Below, piece by piece: positions 10,717-23,480 of a DNA stretch of 64,000 bases (the first letter of the stretch is position 1; the number at the start of each line of letters is the position of its first letter). The DNA comes from Homarus americanus. Lineage: Eukaryota > Arthropoda > Malacostraca > Decapoda > Nephropidae. The notes under the pieces are model-generated. The model saw only the letters and a program-made list of their open reading frames with translations. It was not told the origin of the DNA and did not search any database. The stretch covers positions 4,314,579 through 4,378,578 of the forward strand of contig NW_024735503.1 in assembly GCF_018991925.1 (NCBI RefSeq). The letters run 5' to 3'. A program made the translations under genes and the position numbers.

Positions 10717-13149
10717 TGGCTGTTGCCTTCCCGCTGTTCCTCTCACTCCTTGCTTCCTTACTCCTTTCTTCCCTCACTCCTTGTTTCCCTCACTCCTTGT
10801 TTCCCTCACTCTTCCCTCCTCCTTGTTTCCTCACTCCTTGTTCCCTCACTCCTTCCTCCCTCACTCCTTGCTTCCCTCACTCTCTGCCTCCTCACCTTCC
10901 CTCCCCCCCACTCCTTCCTCCCCTCACCCTAGCTTCCCTCCTCCTTCTCCCTCACTCCTTGCTTCCCTCACTCCTTGCTTCCCTCACTCCTTGCCTCATC
11001 CTTGCTTCCTCAGTTCCTCCTTCTGCCCTCACTCCTTCCTCCCCTTACTTTTGCTTCCCCACTCCTGCTTCCCTCACTCCCTTGCTTCCCTCACTCGTTG
11101 CTTCCCTCACTCCTTGTTTCCCTCCTTCCTCCCCTCACTCCTTGCTTCCCTCACTCCTTGCTTCCCTCACTCCTTCCTCCCCTCACTCCTTTCTCCCTCA
11201 CTCCTTGCTTCCCCTCCTCCTTCTTCCCTCACCCTTGCTTCCCTCACTCCTTGCTTCCTCCTCCTTCCTCCTCACTCCTTGCTTCCCCTCCTTGCTTCCC
11301 CTCACTCCTTGCTTCCCTCACTCCTTGCTTCCCTCAATGCTTCCCTCACTCTTGCTTCCCTCCTCCTTGCTTCTCTCCTCCTTCCTCCCCTCACTCCTTG
11401 CTTCCCTCACTCCTTCCTCCCCACTTCCTCACTCCTTCCTCCCTCACTCCTTCCTCCCCTCACTCCTTGCTTCCCTTCCTCCTTGCTTCCTTCACTCCTT
11501 CCTCCCCTCACTCCTTGCTTCCCCACTCCTTGCTTCCCTCACTCCTTGCTTCCCTCACTCGTTGCTTCCCCTCACTCCTTGTTTCCCTCACTCCTTCCTC
11601 CCCTCACTCCTTGCTTCCCTCACTCCTTGCTTCCCTCACTCCTTCCTCCCCTCACTCCTTTCTCCCTCTTTGCTTCCCCTCACTCCTTGCTTCCCTCACT
11701 CCTTGCTTCCCTCACTCCTTCCTCCCCTCCTCCTTGCTTCGCTCCTCCTTCCTCCCCTCACTCCTGCTCCCTCACTCCTGCCTCCCTCACTCCTTCCTCC
11801 CCTCCTCCTTCCTCCCTCACTCCTTGCTTCCCTCACTCCTTGCTTCCCTCACTCCCTTGTTTCCCTCACTCCTTGCTTCCCCTCACTCCTTCCTCCCCTC
11901 CTCCTTGCTTCCCCTCACTCCTTGCTTACCTCACTCCTTCCTCCCCTCACTCCTTGCTTCTCCTTACTCCTTGCCCTCACTCCCTTTCCTTCCTCCCCTC
12001 ACTCCTTGCTTCCATCCTCCTTGCTTCCCTCCTCCTTCCTCCCCTCCTCCTTCCTCCCCTCCTCCTTGCTTCCCTCACTCCTTCCTCCCCTCACTCCTTG
12101 CTTCCCTCCTCCTTCCCTCACTCCTTGCTTCCCTCACTCCTTGCTTCCCTCACTCCTTGCTTCCCTCACTCCTTGCTTCTCCTTACTCCTTGCTTCCCTC
12201 ACTCCTTGCTTTCCTTCCTCCCCTCACTCCTTGCTTCTCCTTACTCCTTCCCCTCACTCCTTGCTTCCCTCACTCCTTCCTCCCCTCACTCCTTGCTTCC
12301 CTCACTCCCTTGCTTCCCTCACTCCTTCCTCCCTCACTCCTTGCTTCCATCACTCCTTGCTTCCTTCCTCCTTCCTCCCTCACTCCTTGCTTCCCTCCTC
12401 CTTCCTCCCCTCACTCCTTGCTTCCCTCACTCCTTCCTCCCCTCACTTCTTGCTTCCTCACTCCTTCCTCCCCTCACTCCTTCCTCCCTCACTTCTTGCT
12501 TCCCTCACTCCTTCCTCCCCTCACTCCTTCCTCCCCTCCTCCTTGCTTCCCTCACTCCTTCCTCCCCTCACTTCTTGCTTCCCTCCTCCTTCCTCCCCTC
12601 ACTCCTTCCTCCCCTCACTCCTTGCTTCCTCCTCCTCCTCCCCTCTCCTTTCCTCCTCTTCCCCCACCCCCTCCGCCCCGCTACACTTTACCGGATCGAT
12701 GATGTTCACCTGTATACTGCCACAACAACCTCCATCTCCCTCTCCCTCCCTCCTCCCTCTCCTCCTCCTCCATCTCCCCTCCCTCCTCCACCTCCCTCTC
12801 CCTCCCTCCTCCATCTCCCTCCCTCCCTTTCCATCTCCCTCCCTCCTCCATCTCCCTCCCTCCTCCCTCCCTCTCCCTCCCTCCTCTCTCCCTCTCTCCC
12901 TCCTTCCATCTCCCTCCCTCCTCATCTCCCTCCCTCCCTCATCTCCCTCTCCCTCCCTCCTCCATCTCCCCTCCCTCCTCCATCTCCCTCTCCCTCCCTC
13001 CTCCATCTCCCTCCCTCCCTCCTCCATCTCCCTTTCCCTTTCTCCTCATCTCCTTCTCCCTCCCTCCTCCATCTCCCTCCCTCCTCCATCTCCCTCTCCT
13101 CCCTCCTCCATCTCCATCTCCCCTCCTCTCCATCTCCCTCCCTCCTCCA

Positions 13150-13241
<92 letters not shown>

Positions 13242-13740
13242 CATTTTCCCTTCCCTCAACACTCTTCCTTCTATCTCCTAGTTCCTCTCTTCGTTCTTCA
13301 GTTTTCTTCCTTGCTTCATTCCTCCTCTTCCTTGCTTCATCACTTCCTTTGCTTCATCCCTTCTCCTCTCTCCTTGCTTCATTCCTCCCTCTTCCTTGCT
13401 TCCTCCTCTTCCTTGCTTCAATCTTCCTCTTCCTTGCTTTATCCCTCTTCCTTGCTTCACTCCTTCCTGCCATTCCTCTTCATTTGCTTCATTTCTCCTC
13501 TTCCTTTGCTTCATCCCTCCCTTTTCTCTTGCTTCATTCCTCCTCTTCCTTGCCTCACTCCTCATCTTCCTTTGTTTCATCCCTCCTTTCTTCCTTGCTT
13601 CCTCCTCCTTTTCGCTTCACTCATCCTCTTCCTTAGTTCCTACTTCCACTTCCTTTGCTTCCTCCTCCTCATCCTTGACTCACTCACTCCTCTTCCTTGC
13701 TTCACTCCTCCTCTTCCTTTGCTTACCACCGCCATTATTT
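10717..13740. repeat. 3-kb polypyrimidine tract
   Basis: Almost pure C/T on plus. From 10717 to 12660 it is a 16-bp minisatellite of CTTCCCTCACTCCTTG and CCTCCCCTCACTCCTT units. From 12720 to 13145 it is CTCCCTCCCTCCTCCAT units, then (CT)n at 13152-13237, then CTTCCTTGCTTCATTCCTCC units to 13735. All three stop codons need a purine, so frames of more than 1,000 codons stay open on plus. They are compositional artefacts. Only 12665-12720 is briefly unique. Confidence 0.95.
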
Positions 13741-13796
13741 ACTTAGTCTGCGTTAGTCATGTTCCCGCTGAGTTCCCCTGAGACGCGGCACGGACT

Positions 13797-14000
13797 ACCA
13801 GGGCCGGGTGAGGGCCAGGTGTGTGAGGTGAAGGCCAGGTGTGGTGAGCCAGGTGTGTGAGATGAAGGCCAGGTGTGTGTGAGGTGAGGGGCCAGGTGTG
13901 TGGTGAAGGCCAGGTATGTGATGTGAAGGCCAGGTGTGTGGTGAGGGCCAGGTGTGTAGGTGAGGGCTAGGTGTGTGAGCGGGCCAGGTGTGAGGGAGAG
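13797..14000. repeat. GGCCAGGTGTGTGAGGTGAA minisatellite
   Basis: About nine diverged units of 18-24 bp with core GGCCAGGTGTGTG. Confidence 0.9.
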
Positions 14001-14034
14001 GGCCAGTTGTGTCAAGTCAGTGTGACGAGTATGT

Positions 14035-14400
14035 TTAGATTAGGTTAGGTAACGTTAGGTCAGGTTAGGGGAGGCTACAGGTGTTTGGTCAGGTTGAGTT
14101 AATGCTACAGGTGTTTGGTTGGGTTAGGTTAATGCTACAGGTGTTTGGTCAGGTTAGGTTAATGCTACAGTGTTTGTTGGTAGGGTCAGGCACTTATTAG
14201 GTTAGGTTAATGCTACAGGTGTGCATGTTAACCATGTTTGGTAGGTTAGGTAGAAAAGTGTTTGGTCAGGTTGGTACACAGGTGTTTGGTTAGGTTAGGT
14301 TAGGTCAGGTTAGGGTGAAGCAACAGGTGTTTGGTCAGGTTAGGTTAATGCTACAGGTGTTTGGTCAGGTTAGGTTAATGCTACAGGTGTTTGGTCAGGC
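14035..14400. repeat. 30-bp minisatellite containing GGTTAGGTTA
   Basis: Units of about 30 bp with GGTCAGGTTAGGTTAATGCT then ACAGGTGTTT. Each unit carries a two-pentamer TTAGG stretch. Confidence 0.9.
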
Positions 14401-14734
14401 ATCATTCGTCCAGGGATGAGCTGTTAAGAGTGTGACCCTGAACGACTCTTGGTCACTGTCACCAAACACCTACCTGGTAATCACCTCTCATTAGCCCTGG
14501 ACTTAACTGGGTTGATCCTGAACCACCAAGTAAACCTGTTAGTAGGAGTCCACGAACAGGCTTATACTGAGTCGTATCTTTCCTGTAGTTTATCTTCCCC
14601 AGTTTCCTCTACATCAGTTTTTTCTTCTTTCCTTTCTCATTATACTGTACACAACTTTATCCAGACGTCCTCTATATCTTCTTCCTTCTCTTTCCATCAT
14701 CATCCTCCTCCTCCTCCTCCTCATCATCAATACC

Positions 14735-14838
<104 letters not shown>

Positions 14839-15035
14839 CACCTGAAGCCACACATACACACCACCTACTGTACCCCAGCAACACATTCCTGAAATATCTT
14901 AATTCTGTACTGTAAATACTGTACTGTACGTCTTAAAGTAAAGTGAATTGTTAAATTACTTGTAAATCTAAGTAAGTGTGGGTGTTGAGGTTACTTGTAA
15001 ATCTAAGTAAGTGTGAATTTAAGTAGCAGTGAAAT

Positions 15036-15135
15036 NNNNNNNNNNNNNNNNNNNNNNNNNNNNNNNNNNNNNNNNNNNNNNNNNNNNNNNNNNNNNNNNN
15101 NNNNNNNNNNNNNNNNNNNNNNNNNNNNNNNNNNN
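15036..15135. other. Assembly gap (100 N)
   Basis: Exactly 100 N, the conventional placeholder for a gap of unknown size. The 33-bp satellite begins immediately to its right, so the gap probably hides more of the array. Confidence 0.99.
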
Positions 15136-18100
15136 ACAATTGATGCTGACTGTCTTTAACTGGAGCCTAACAATTGGTGCCGACTGTCTTAACTGGAGCT
15201 TCCAACAATTGATGTTGATCAGTCTTTAACTGGTTTCAACAATTGAAGTTTTCGATCATAACTGAGCTCAACAATTGAAGCTGACTGTCTTAGTTTGAGC
15301 CTGACAATTAGTTGACTGTCTTAACTGAGCCTAACAATTGATGCTGACTGTCTTTAGGCTGGAGCCTCCAACAATTGATGTTGTCTGTCTTAACTGGAGC
15401 CCAAAATTGAAGCTGACTGTCTTAACTGGAACTCCAACAATTGAAGCTGACTGTCTTAGCTGGAGCCTAACAATTGATGTTGACTGTCTTAACTGGAGCC
15501 CAACAATTGAAGCCGACTGTCTTAACTGGTGCCTAACAATTGATGTTGACTGTCTTAACTGGAGTCTAAAAATTGATGTTGACTGTCTTAACTGGAGCCT
15601 AACAATTGATGTTGACTGTCTTAATCTGGAGCCTAACAATTGATGTTGACTGTCTTTAACTGGAGCCTGACATTTGATGATGATCATCTTAACTGGAGCC
15701 TAACAATTGATGTTGACTGTCTTAACTGGAGCCTAACAATTGATGTTGACTGTCTTAACTGGAGCCCAACAATTGATGTTGACTGTCTTAACTGATTTCA
15801 ACAATTGAAGCTGACTGTTCATCCTGGAGCCTCGACAATTGATGCTTGACTGTCTTAACTGGAGCTTCAACAATTGATGCTGACTGATCTTAATCTGGAG
15901 CCTAACAATTGAAGCTCACTTTCTTAATCCGGAGCCTAACAATTGAAGCTGACTGTCTTAACTGGAGCTTCTAACAAATTGATGCCGACTGTCTTAACTG
16001 GAGCCAACAATTGATTCTGACTGTCTTAATGGAGCTCAACAATTGAAGTTGACTGTCTTAACTGGAGCCTAACAATTGAAGCTGACTGTCTTAACTTGGG
16101 CTCAATAATTGATGCTGACTGTCTTAGCTGGAGCCTAACAATTGAAGCTGACTGTCTAACTGAGCTTCAACAATTGAAGGACTGTCTTAACTGGAGCCTA
16201 ACAATTGAAGCTGACTGTCTTAACTGAGCTCTAACACCAGTTGACTGTCTTTAGCTGGAACTCCAACAATTGATGCCGACTGTCTAACTGGTTTCAACAA
16301 TTGATGCCGACTGTCTTAACTGGAGCTTCAACAATTCGATGCCGACTGTCTTAATCTCGGGAGCTTCAACACCGATGCCGACTGTCTTAACTGGAGCTTC
16401 AACAATTGAAGCGACTGTCTTAACTGGAGCTTCAACACCGAAGCTGACTGTCTTAACTGGAGCCCAACACCGAAGCTGACTGTCTTAACTGGAGCCAACA
16501 ATTCAGCCACCGTCTTAACTGAACCCAACAATTGATGCCGACTGTCTTAACTGGAGCCCAACAATTGATGCCGACTGTCTTAACTGGAGCTTCAACAATT
16601 GAAGCTTTCGACTGTCTTAACTGGAGCTCAACAATTGAAGCTGACTGGTCTTAACTGAACCCAACAACAAGCTGACTGTCTTAACTGAGCCTAACAATTG
16701 AAGCTGACTGTCTTAACTGAACCTAACAATTCGATGCCGATCAACCAGAATCTGAGCCTAACAATTGATGCCGACTGTCTTATCTGAGCCTAACACTGAT
16801 GCTGACTGTCTTAATCTCGGAGCTTCAATAATTGATGCCGACTGTCTTAACTGGAGCTTCAACAATTGAAGCTGACTGTCTTAACTGGAGCTTCAACAAT
16901 TGAAGCTGACTGTCTTAACTGGAGCCTTACAATTGAAGCTGACTGTCTTAGCTTGAGCGTAACAATTGATGCGCGACTGTTTTAGCTGGAGCCCAACCAA
17001 TTGATGCTGACTGTCTTAGCTGGAGCCTGGACAATTGATGCCGACTGTCTTAACTGAGCCTAACAAATGATGCCGACTGTCTTAGCTGAGCTCAACAATT
17101 GATGCTGACTGTCTTAGCTGGAGCCTAACAATTGATGCTCACTGTCTTAGGTGGAGCCTAACAAATTGATGCCGACTGTCTTGAAGGAGCCTGACAATTG
17201 ATGCCGACTGTCTTAAATGGAATTTAACAATTGATGCTGACTGTCTTAACTGGAGCCTACCAATTGATGCCGTGACTGTCTTAGGCTGAGCCCGACAATT
17301 CGATGCCGACTGTCTTAACTGGAGCTTCAACAATTGATGCTGATTGTCTTAACTGGAGCCCAACAATTGATGCCGATTGTCTTAGTTGAGCTTCAACAAT
17401 TGATGCTGACTGTCTTAACTGGAGCCCAACAATTGAAGCCGGACTTCGTCTTATCTGAGCTCAACAATTGAAGTTGACAGTCTTTAACTGGAGCCTGGCA
17501 ACAATTGAAGCTGACTGGTCTTAACTTCGAGCTTCAACAATTGATGCTGACTGTCTTAACTGGAGCTTCCAACAATTGAAGCTGACTGTCTTTAACTGGA
17601 GCCTAACACCAGCTGACTGTCTTAACTGGAGCCCAACAATTGAAGTTGACTGTCTTAACTGGAGCCTAACAATTGATGCTGACTGTTCTGAACTGAGCTC
17701 AACAATTGAAGCTGACTGTCTTAACTGGAGAGCCTAACAATTGAAGCTGACTGTCTTAACTGAGCCCAACAATTGATGTTGACTGTCTTAACTGGAGTCT
17801 GGACACCAAAAGTTGAATGTCTTATCCGAGCCTAACAATTGATGTTGACGCTCTTAACTGGAGCCTAACAATTGAAGCCGACTGTCTTAACTGGAGCCCA
17901 ACAATTGATGTTGACTGTCTTTGAATTGGAGCCTAACAATTGATGCTGACTCTCTGGTCTTAACTGGAACTCAACAATTGATAAAGTTGATCATCTTAAC
18001 TGGAACCTAACAATTGAAGCCGACTGTCTTAACTGGAGCCTGACAATTCGATGCTGTATGTCTTAACTGAGCCTCCAACACCAGGTTGATTGTTTTAACT

Positions 18101-21100
18101 GAGCCCAACAATTGATGTTGACTGTCTTTAACTGAGCCTAAATTAAATTGATGTTGACTGGTCTTAACTGGAGCCTAACAAATTGATGTTGACTCACCGA
18201 ACTGGAGCTTCAACAATTGAAGCTGACTGGTCTTAACTGGCCTGCTGACAATTGGATGCTGACTGTCTTAACTGGAGCCTAACAATTGAAGTTGACTGTC
18301 TTTAACTGGAGCCTAACAATTGAAGCTGACTGTCTTAACCGTGCCTAGCAATTGAAGTTGACTGTCTTAACTGAGCTTCAACAATTGAAGTTGACTGTCT
18401 TAACTGGTGCCTAACAATTGATTCCGACTGTCTTAACTGGAGCCCAATAATTGATGCTGACTGTCTTAATCCGGAGCCAACACCAGTTTTTTCGACTTCG
18501 TCTTTAACTGGAGCCTAACAATTGATGCTGACTGTCTTAACTGGAGCCTAACAATTGAAGCTGACTGTCTTAACTAGAGCCTAACAATTGAAGCTGACTG
18601 TCTTAACTGGAGCCTAACAATTGATGTTGACTGTCTTAACTGGAGTCTGACAATTGGTGTTGAATGTCTTAACTGGAGCCTAACAATTGATGTTGACGCT
18701 CTTAACTGGAGCCTAACAATTGAAGCTGACTGTCTTAACTGGAGCCTAACAATTGATGTTGACTGTCTTAACTGGAGCCTAACAATTGATGTTGACTGTC
18801 TTAACTGGAGCCTAACAATTGAAGCTGACTGTCTTAACTGGAGCCTAACAATTGATGCTGACTGTCTTAACTGGAGCCTAACAATTGAAGCTGACTGTCT
18901 TAACTGGAGCCTAACAATTGAAGCTGACTGTCTTAACTGGTGCCTAACAATTGAAGCTGACTGTCTTAACTGGAGCCTAACAATTGAAGCTGACTGTCTT
19001 AACTGGAGCCTAACAATTGAAGCTGACTGTCTTAACTGGAACCTAACAATTGATGCCGACTGTCTTAACTGGAGCCTTACAATTGAAGCTGACTGTCTTA
19101 GCTGGAGCCTAACAATTGATGCTGACTGTTTTAGCTGGAGCCTAACCAATTGATGCTGACTGTCTTAGCTGGAGCCTGACAATTGATGCCGACTGTCTTA
19201 ACTGGAGCCTAACAAATGATGCCGACTGTCTTAGCTGGAGCCTAACAATTGATGCTGACTGTCTTAGCTGGAGCCTAACAATTGATGCTCACTGTCTTAG
19301 GTGGAGCCTAACAATTGATGCCGACTGTCTTAGCTGGAGCCTGACAATTGATGCCGACTGTCTTAACTGGAGCCTAACAATTGATGCTGACTGTCTTAAC
19401 TGGAGCCTAACAATTGATGCCGACTGTCTTAAATGGAGCCTAACAATTGATGCTGACTGTCTTAAATGGAGCCTAACAATTGATGCTGACTGTCTTAACT
19501 GGAGCCTAACAATTGATGCCGACTGTCTTAGCTGGAGCCTGACAATTGATGCCGACTGTCTTAACTGGAGCCTAACAATTGATGCTGATTGTCTTAACTG
19601 GAGCCTAACAATTGATGCCGATTGTCTTAGCTGGAGCCTAACAATTGATGCTGACTGTCTTAACTGGAGCCTAACAATTGAAGCTGACTGTCTTATCTGG
19701 AGCCTAACAATTGAAGCTGACAGTCTTAACTGGAGCCTAACAATTGAAGCTGACTGTCTTAACTGGAGCCTAACAATTGATGCTGACTGTCTTAACTGGA
19801 GCCTAACAATTGAAGCTGACTGTCTTAGCTGGAGCCTAACAATTGAAGCTGACTGTCTTAACTGGAGCCTAACAATTGAAGCTGACTGTCTTAACTGGAG
19901 CCTAACAATTGATGCTGACTGTCTTAACTGGAGCCTAACAATTGAAGCTGACTGTCTTAACTGGAGCCTAACAATTGAAGCTGACTGTCTTAACTGGAGC
20001 CTAACAATTGATGTTGACTGTCTTAACTGGAGTCTGACAATTGGTGTTGAATGTCTTAACTGGAGCCTAACAATTGATGTTGACGCTCTTAACTGGAGCC
20101 TAACAATTGAAGCTGACTGTCTTAACTGGAGCCTAACAATTGATGTTGACTGTCTTAACTGGAGCCTAACAATTGATGTTGACTGTCTTAACTGGAACCT
20201 AACAATTGATGTTGACTGTCTTAACTGGAACCTAACAATTGAAGCTGACTGTCTTAACTGGAGCCTGACAATTGATGCTGTATGTCTTAACTGGAGCCTA
20301 ACAATTGAAGCTGATTGTTTTAACTGGAGCCTAACAATTGATGTTGACTGTCTTAACTGGAGCCTAACAATTGATGTTGACTGTCTTAACTGGAGCCTAA
20401 CAATTGATGTTGACTGTCTTAACTGGAGCCTAACAATTGAAGCTGACTGTCTTAACTGGAGCCTAACAATTGATGCTGACTGTCTTAACTGGAGCCTAAC
20501 AATTGAAGCTGACTGTCTTAACTGGAGCCTAACAATTGAAGCTGACTGTCTTAACTGGAGCCTAACAATTGAAGCTGACTGTCTTAACTGGAGCCTAACA
20601 ATTGAACTGACTGAGCCTAACAATTGAAGTTGACTGTCTTAACTGGAGCCTAACAATTGAAGCTGACTGTCTTAACTTGGGCCTAACAATTGATGCTGAC
20701 TGTCTTAGCTGGAGCCTAACAATTGAAGCTGACTGTCTTAACTGGAGCCTAACAATTGAAGCTGACTGTCTTAACTGGAGCCTAACAATTGAAGCTGACT
20801 GTCTTAACTGGAGCCTAACAATTGAAGCTGACTGTCTTAACTGGAACCTAACAATTGATGCCGACTGTCTTAACTGGAGCCAAACAATTGATGCCGACTG
20901 TCTTAACTGGAGCCTAACAATTGATGCCGACTGTCTTAACTGGAGCCTAACAATTGATGCCGACTGTCTTAACTGGAGCCTAACAATTGAACTGGAGCCT
21001 AACAATTGAAGCTGACTGTCTTAACTGGAGTAACAACTGACTGTCTTAACTGGAGCCTAACAATTGAAGCTGACTGTCTTAACTGGAACCTAACAATTGA

Positions 21101-23480
21101 TGCCGACTGTCTTAACTGGAGCCTAACAATTGATGCCGCTGTCTTAACTGGAGACAATTGAACTGAGCCCAATGAGGAGCCTAACAATTGAAGCCGACTG
21201 TCTTAACTGGAACCCAACAATTGAAGCTGACTGTCTTAACTGGAGCCTAACAATTGAATGCTGACTGTCTTAACTGGAGCCTAACAATTGATGCCGACTG
21301 TCTTAACTGGAGCCTAACAATTGAGCTGACTGTCTTAACTGGAGCCTAACAATTGAAGCTGACTGTCTTAACTGGAGCCTAACAATTGAAGCTGACTGTC
21401 TTAACTGGAACCTAACAATTGATGCCGACTGTCTTAACTGGAGCCTTACAATTGAAGCTGACTGTCTTAGCTGGAGCCTAACAATTGATGCTGACTGTTT
21501 TAGCTGGAGCCTAACCAATTGATGCTGACTGTCTTAGCTGGAGCCTGACAATTGATGCCGACTGTCTTAACTGGAGCCTAACAAATGATGCCGACTGTCT
21601 TAGCTGGAGCCTAACAATTGATGCTGACTGTCTTAGCTGGAGCCTAACAATTGATGCTCACTGTCTTAGGTGGAGCCTAACAATTGATGCCGACTGTCTT
21701 AGCTGGAGCCTGACAATTGATGCCGACTGTCTTAACTGGAGCCTAACAAGACAATTGATGCCGACTGTCTTAACTGGAGCCTAACAATTGATGCTGACTG
21801 TCTTAACTGGAGCCTAACAATTGAATGCTGACTGTCTTATCTGGAGCCTAACAATTGAAGCTGACAGTCTTAACTGGAGCCTAACAATTGAAGCTGACTG
21901 TCTTAACTGGAGCCTAACAATTGATGCTGACTGTCTTAACTGGAGCCTAACATTTGAAGCTGACTGTCTTAGCTGGAGCCTAACAATTGAAGCTGACTGT
22001 CTTAACTGGAGCCTAACAATTGAAGCTGACTGTCTTAACTGGAGCCTAACAATTGATGCTGACTGTCTTAACTGGAGCCTAACAATTGAAGCTGACTGTC
22101 TTAACTAGAGCCTAACAATTGAATGACTGAAGCTGACTGTCTTAACTGGATGCTGCCTAACAATTGATGTTGACAATTGTCTTAACTGGAGTCTGACAAT
22201 TGGTGTTGACTGTCTTAACTGGAGCCTAACAATTGATGTTGACGCTCTTAACTGGAGCCTAACAATTGAAGCTGACTGTCTTAACTGGAGCCTAACAATT
22301 GATTGATGCCTAACAATTTGACTGTCTTAACTGGAGCCTGGACTGTCTTAACTAACAATTGATGTTGACTGTCTTAACTGGAACCTAACAATTGATGTTG
22401 ACTGTCTTAACTGGAACCTAACAATTGAAGCTGACTGTCTTAACTGGAGCCTAACAATTGAAGCTGACTGTCTTAACTGGAGCCTAACAATTGAAGCTGA
22501 CTGTCTTAACTGGAGCCTAACAATTGATGTTGACTGTCTTACTGGAGCCTAACTGATGCCGACTGTCTTAGCTGGAGCCTAACAATTGATGCCGACTGTC
22601 TTAGCTGGAGCCTGACAATTGATGCCGACTGTCTTAACTGGAGCCTAACAATTGATGCCGACTGTCTTAACTGGAGCCTAACAATTGATGCCGACTGTCT
22701 TAACTGGACCCTAACAGCTGACTGTAAGCTGAAGCCTAACTCGGATGCTGCTCTTAGTGCTGACTGTCTTAACTTGCTTTGAGCCTAACAATTGAAGCTG
22801 ACTGTCTTACTGGGCCAACAATTGGTGCGGCTGTCTTTACTGGGCCTAACAATTGATGCTGACTGTCTTAACTGGAGCCTAACAATTGACTGACTGTCTT
22901 AACTGGAGCCTAACAATTGAGCTGACTGTCTTAACTGGAGCCTAACAATTGAAGCTGACGCTCTTAACTGGAGCCTAACAATTGAAGCTGACTGTCTTAA
23001 CTGGAGCCTAACAATTGATGCCGACTGTATTAACTGGAGCCTAACAATTGATGTTGACTGTCTTAAACTGGAGCCTAACAATTGAAGCTGACTGTCTTAA
23101 CTGGAGCTAACAATTGACAATCTTAACTGCTGCTGACTGTCTTAACTGGAGCCTAACAATTGAAGCTGACTGTCTTACTGGAGCCTAACAATTGATGTTG
23201 ACTGTCTTAACTGGAGCCTAACAATTGATGCCGACTGTCTTACTGGAGCCTAACAATTGATGCCGACTGTCTTAGCTGGAGCCTGACAATTGATGCCGAC
23301 TGTCTTAACTGGAGCCTAACAATTGATGCCGACTGTCTTAACTGGAGCCTAACAATTGATGCCGACTGTCTTAACTGGACCCTAACAATTGAAGCTGACT
23401 GTCTTAGCTGAAGCCTAACAATTGATGCTGACTGTCTTAACTGGAGCCTAACAATTGATGTTGACTGTCTTAACTGGAGC
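15136..23480. repeat. 33-bp satellite array (CAATTGATGCTGACTGTCTT type)
   Basis: About 250 tandem units of 33 bp: CAATTGATGCTGACTGTCTT followed by AACTGGAGCCTAA. Main variants are GATGCTG, GAAGCTG, GATGTTG and GATGCCG. The 11-codon period gives long minus-strand frames (LQLRQSASIVR) that are not genes. Units at 15136-18560 are ragged, with frequent small insertions, deletions and ACACC for ACAATT. Units at 18560-23100 are much cleaner. Recurrent marker variants show a higher-order period of about 2.2 kb. Confidence 0.97.

Noticed and set aside
10622..13781. Open frames of more than 1,000 codons on plus (Ser/Leu/Pro/Phe repeats)
   Set aside because: They exist because polypyrimidine DNA has no stop codons. 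Two frames are open together, with no signal for translation and no domains.
18574..21005. Long minus-strand frames of LQLRQSASIVR repeats
   Set aside because: The satellite period of 33 bp is a multiple of three and has no stop in these frames. The opposite strand is equally open (DCLNWSLTIEA).
15136..23480. CRISPR-like array (33-bp repeats)
   Set aside because: Units are directly adjacent with no unique spacers, and the genome is eukaryotic.
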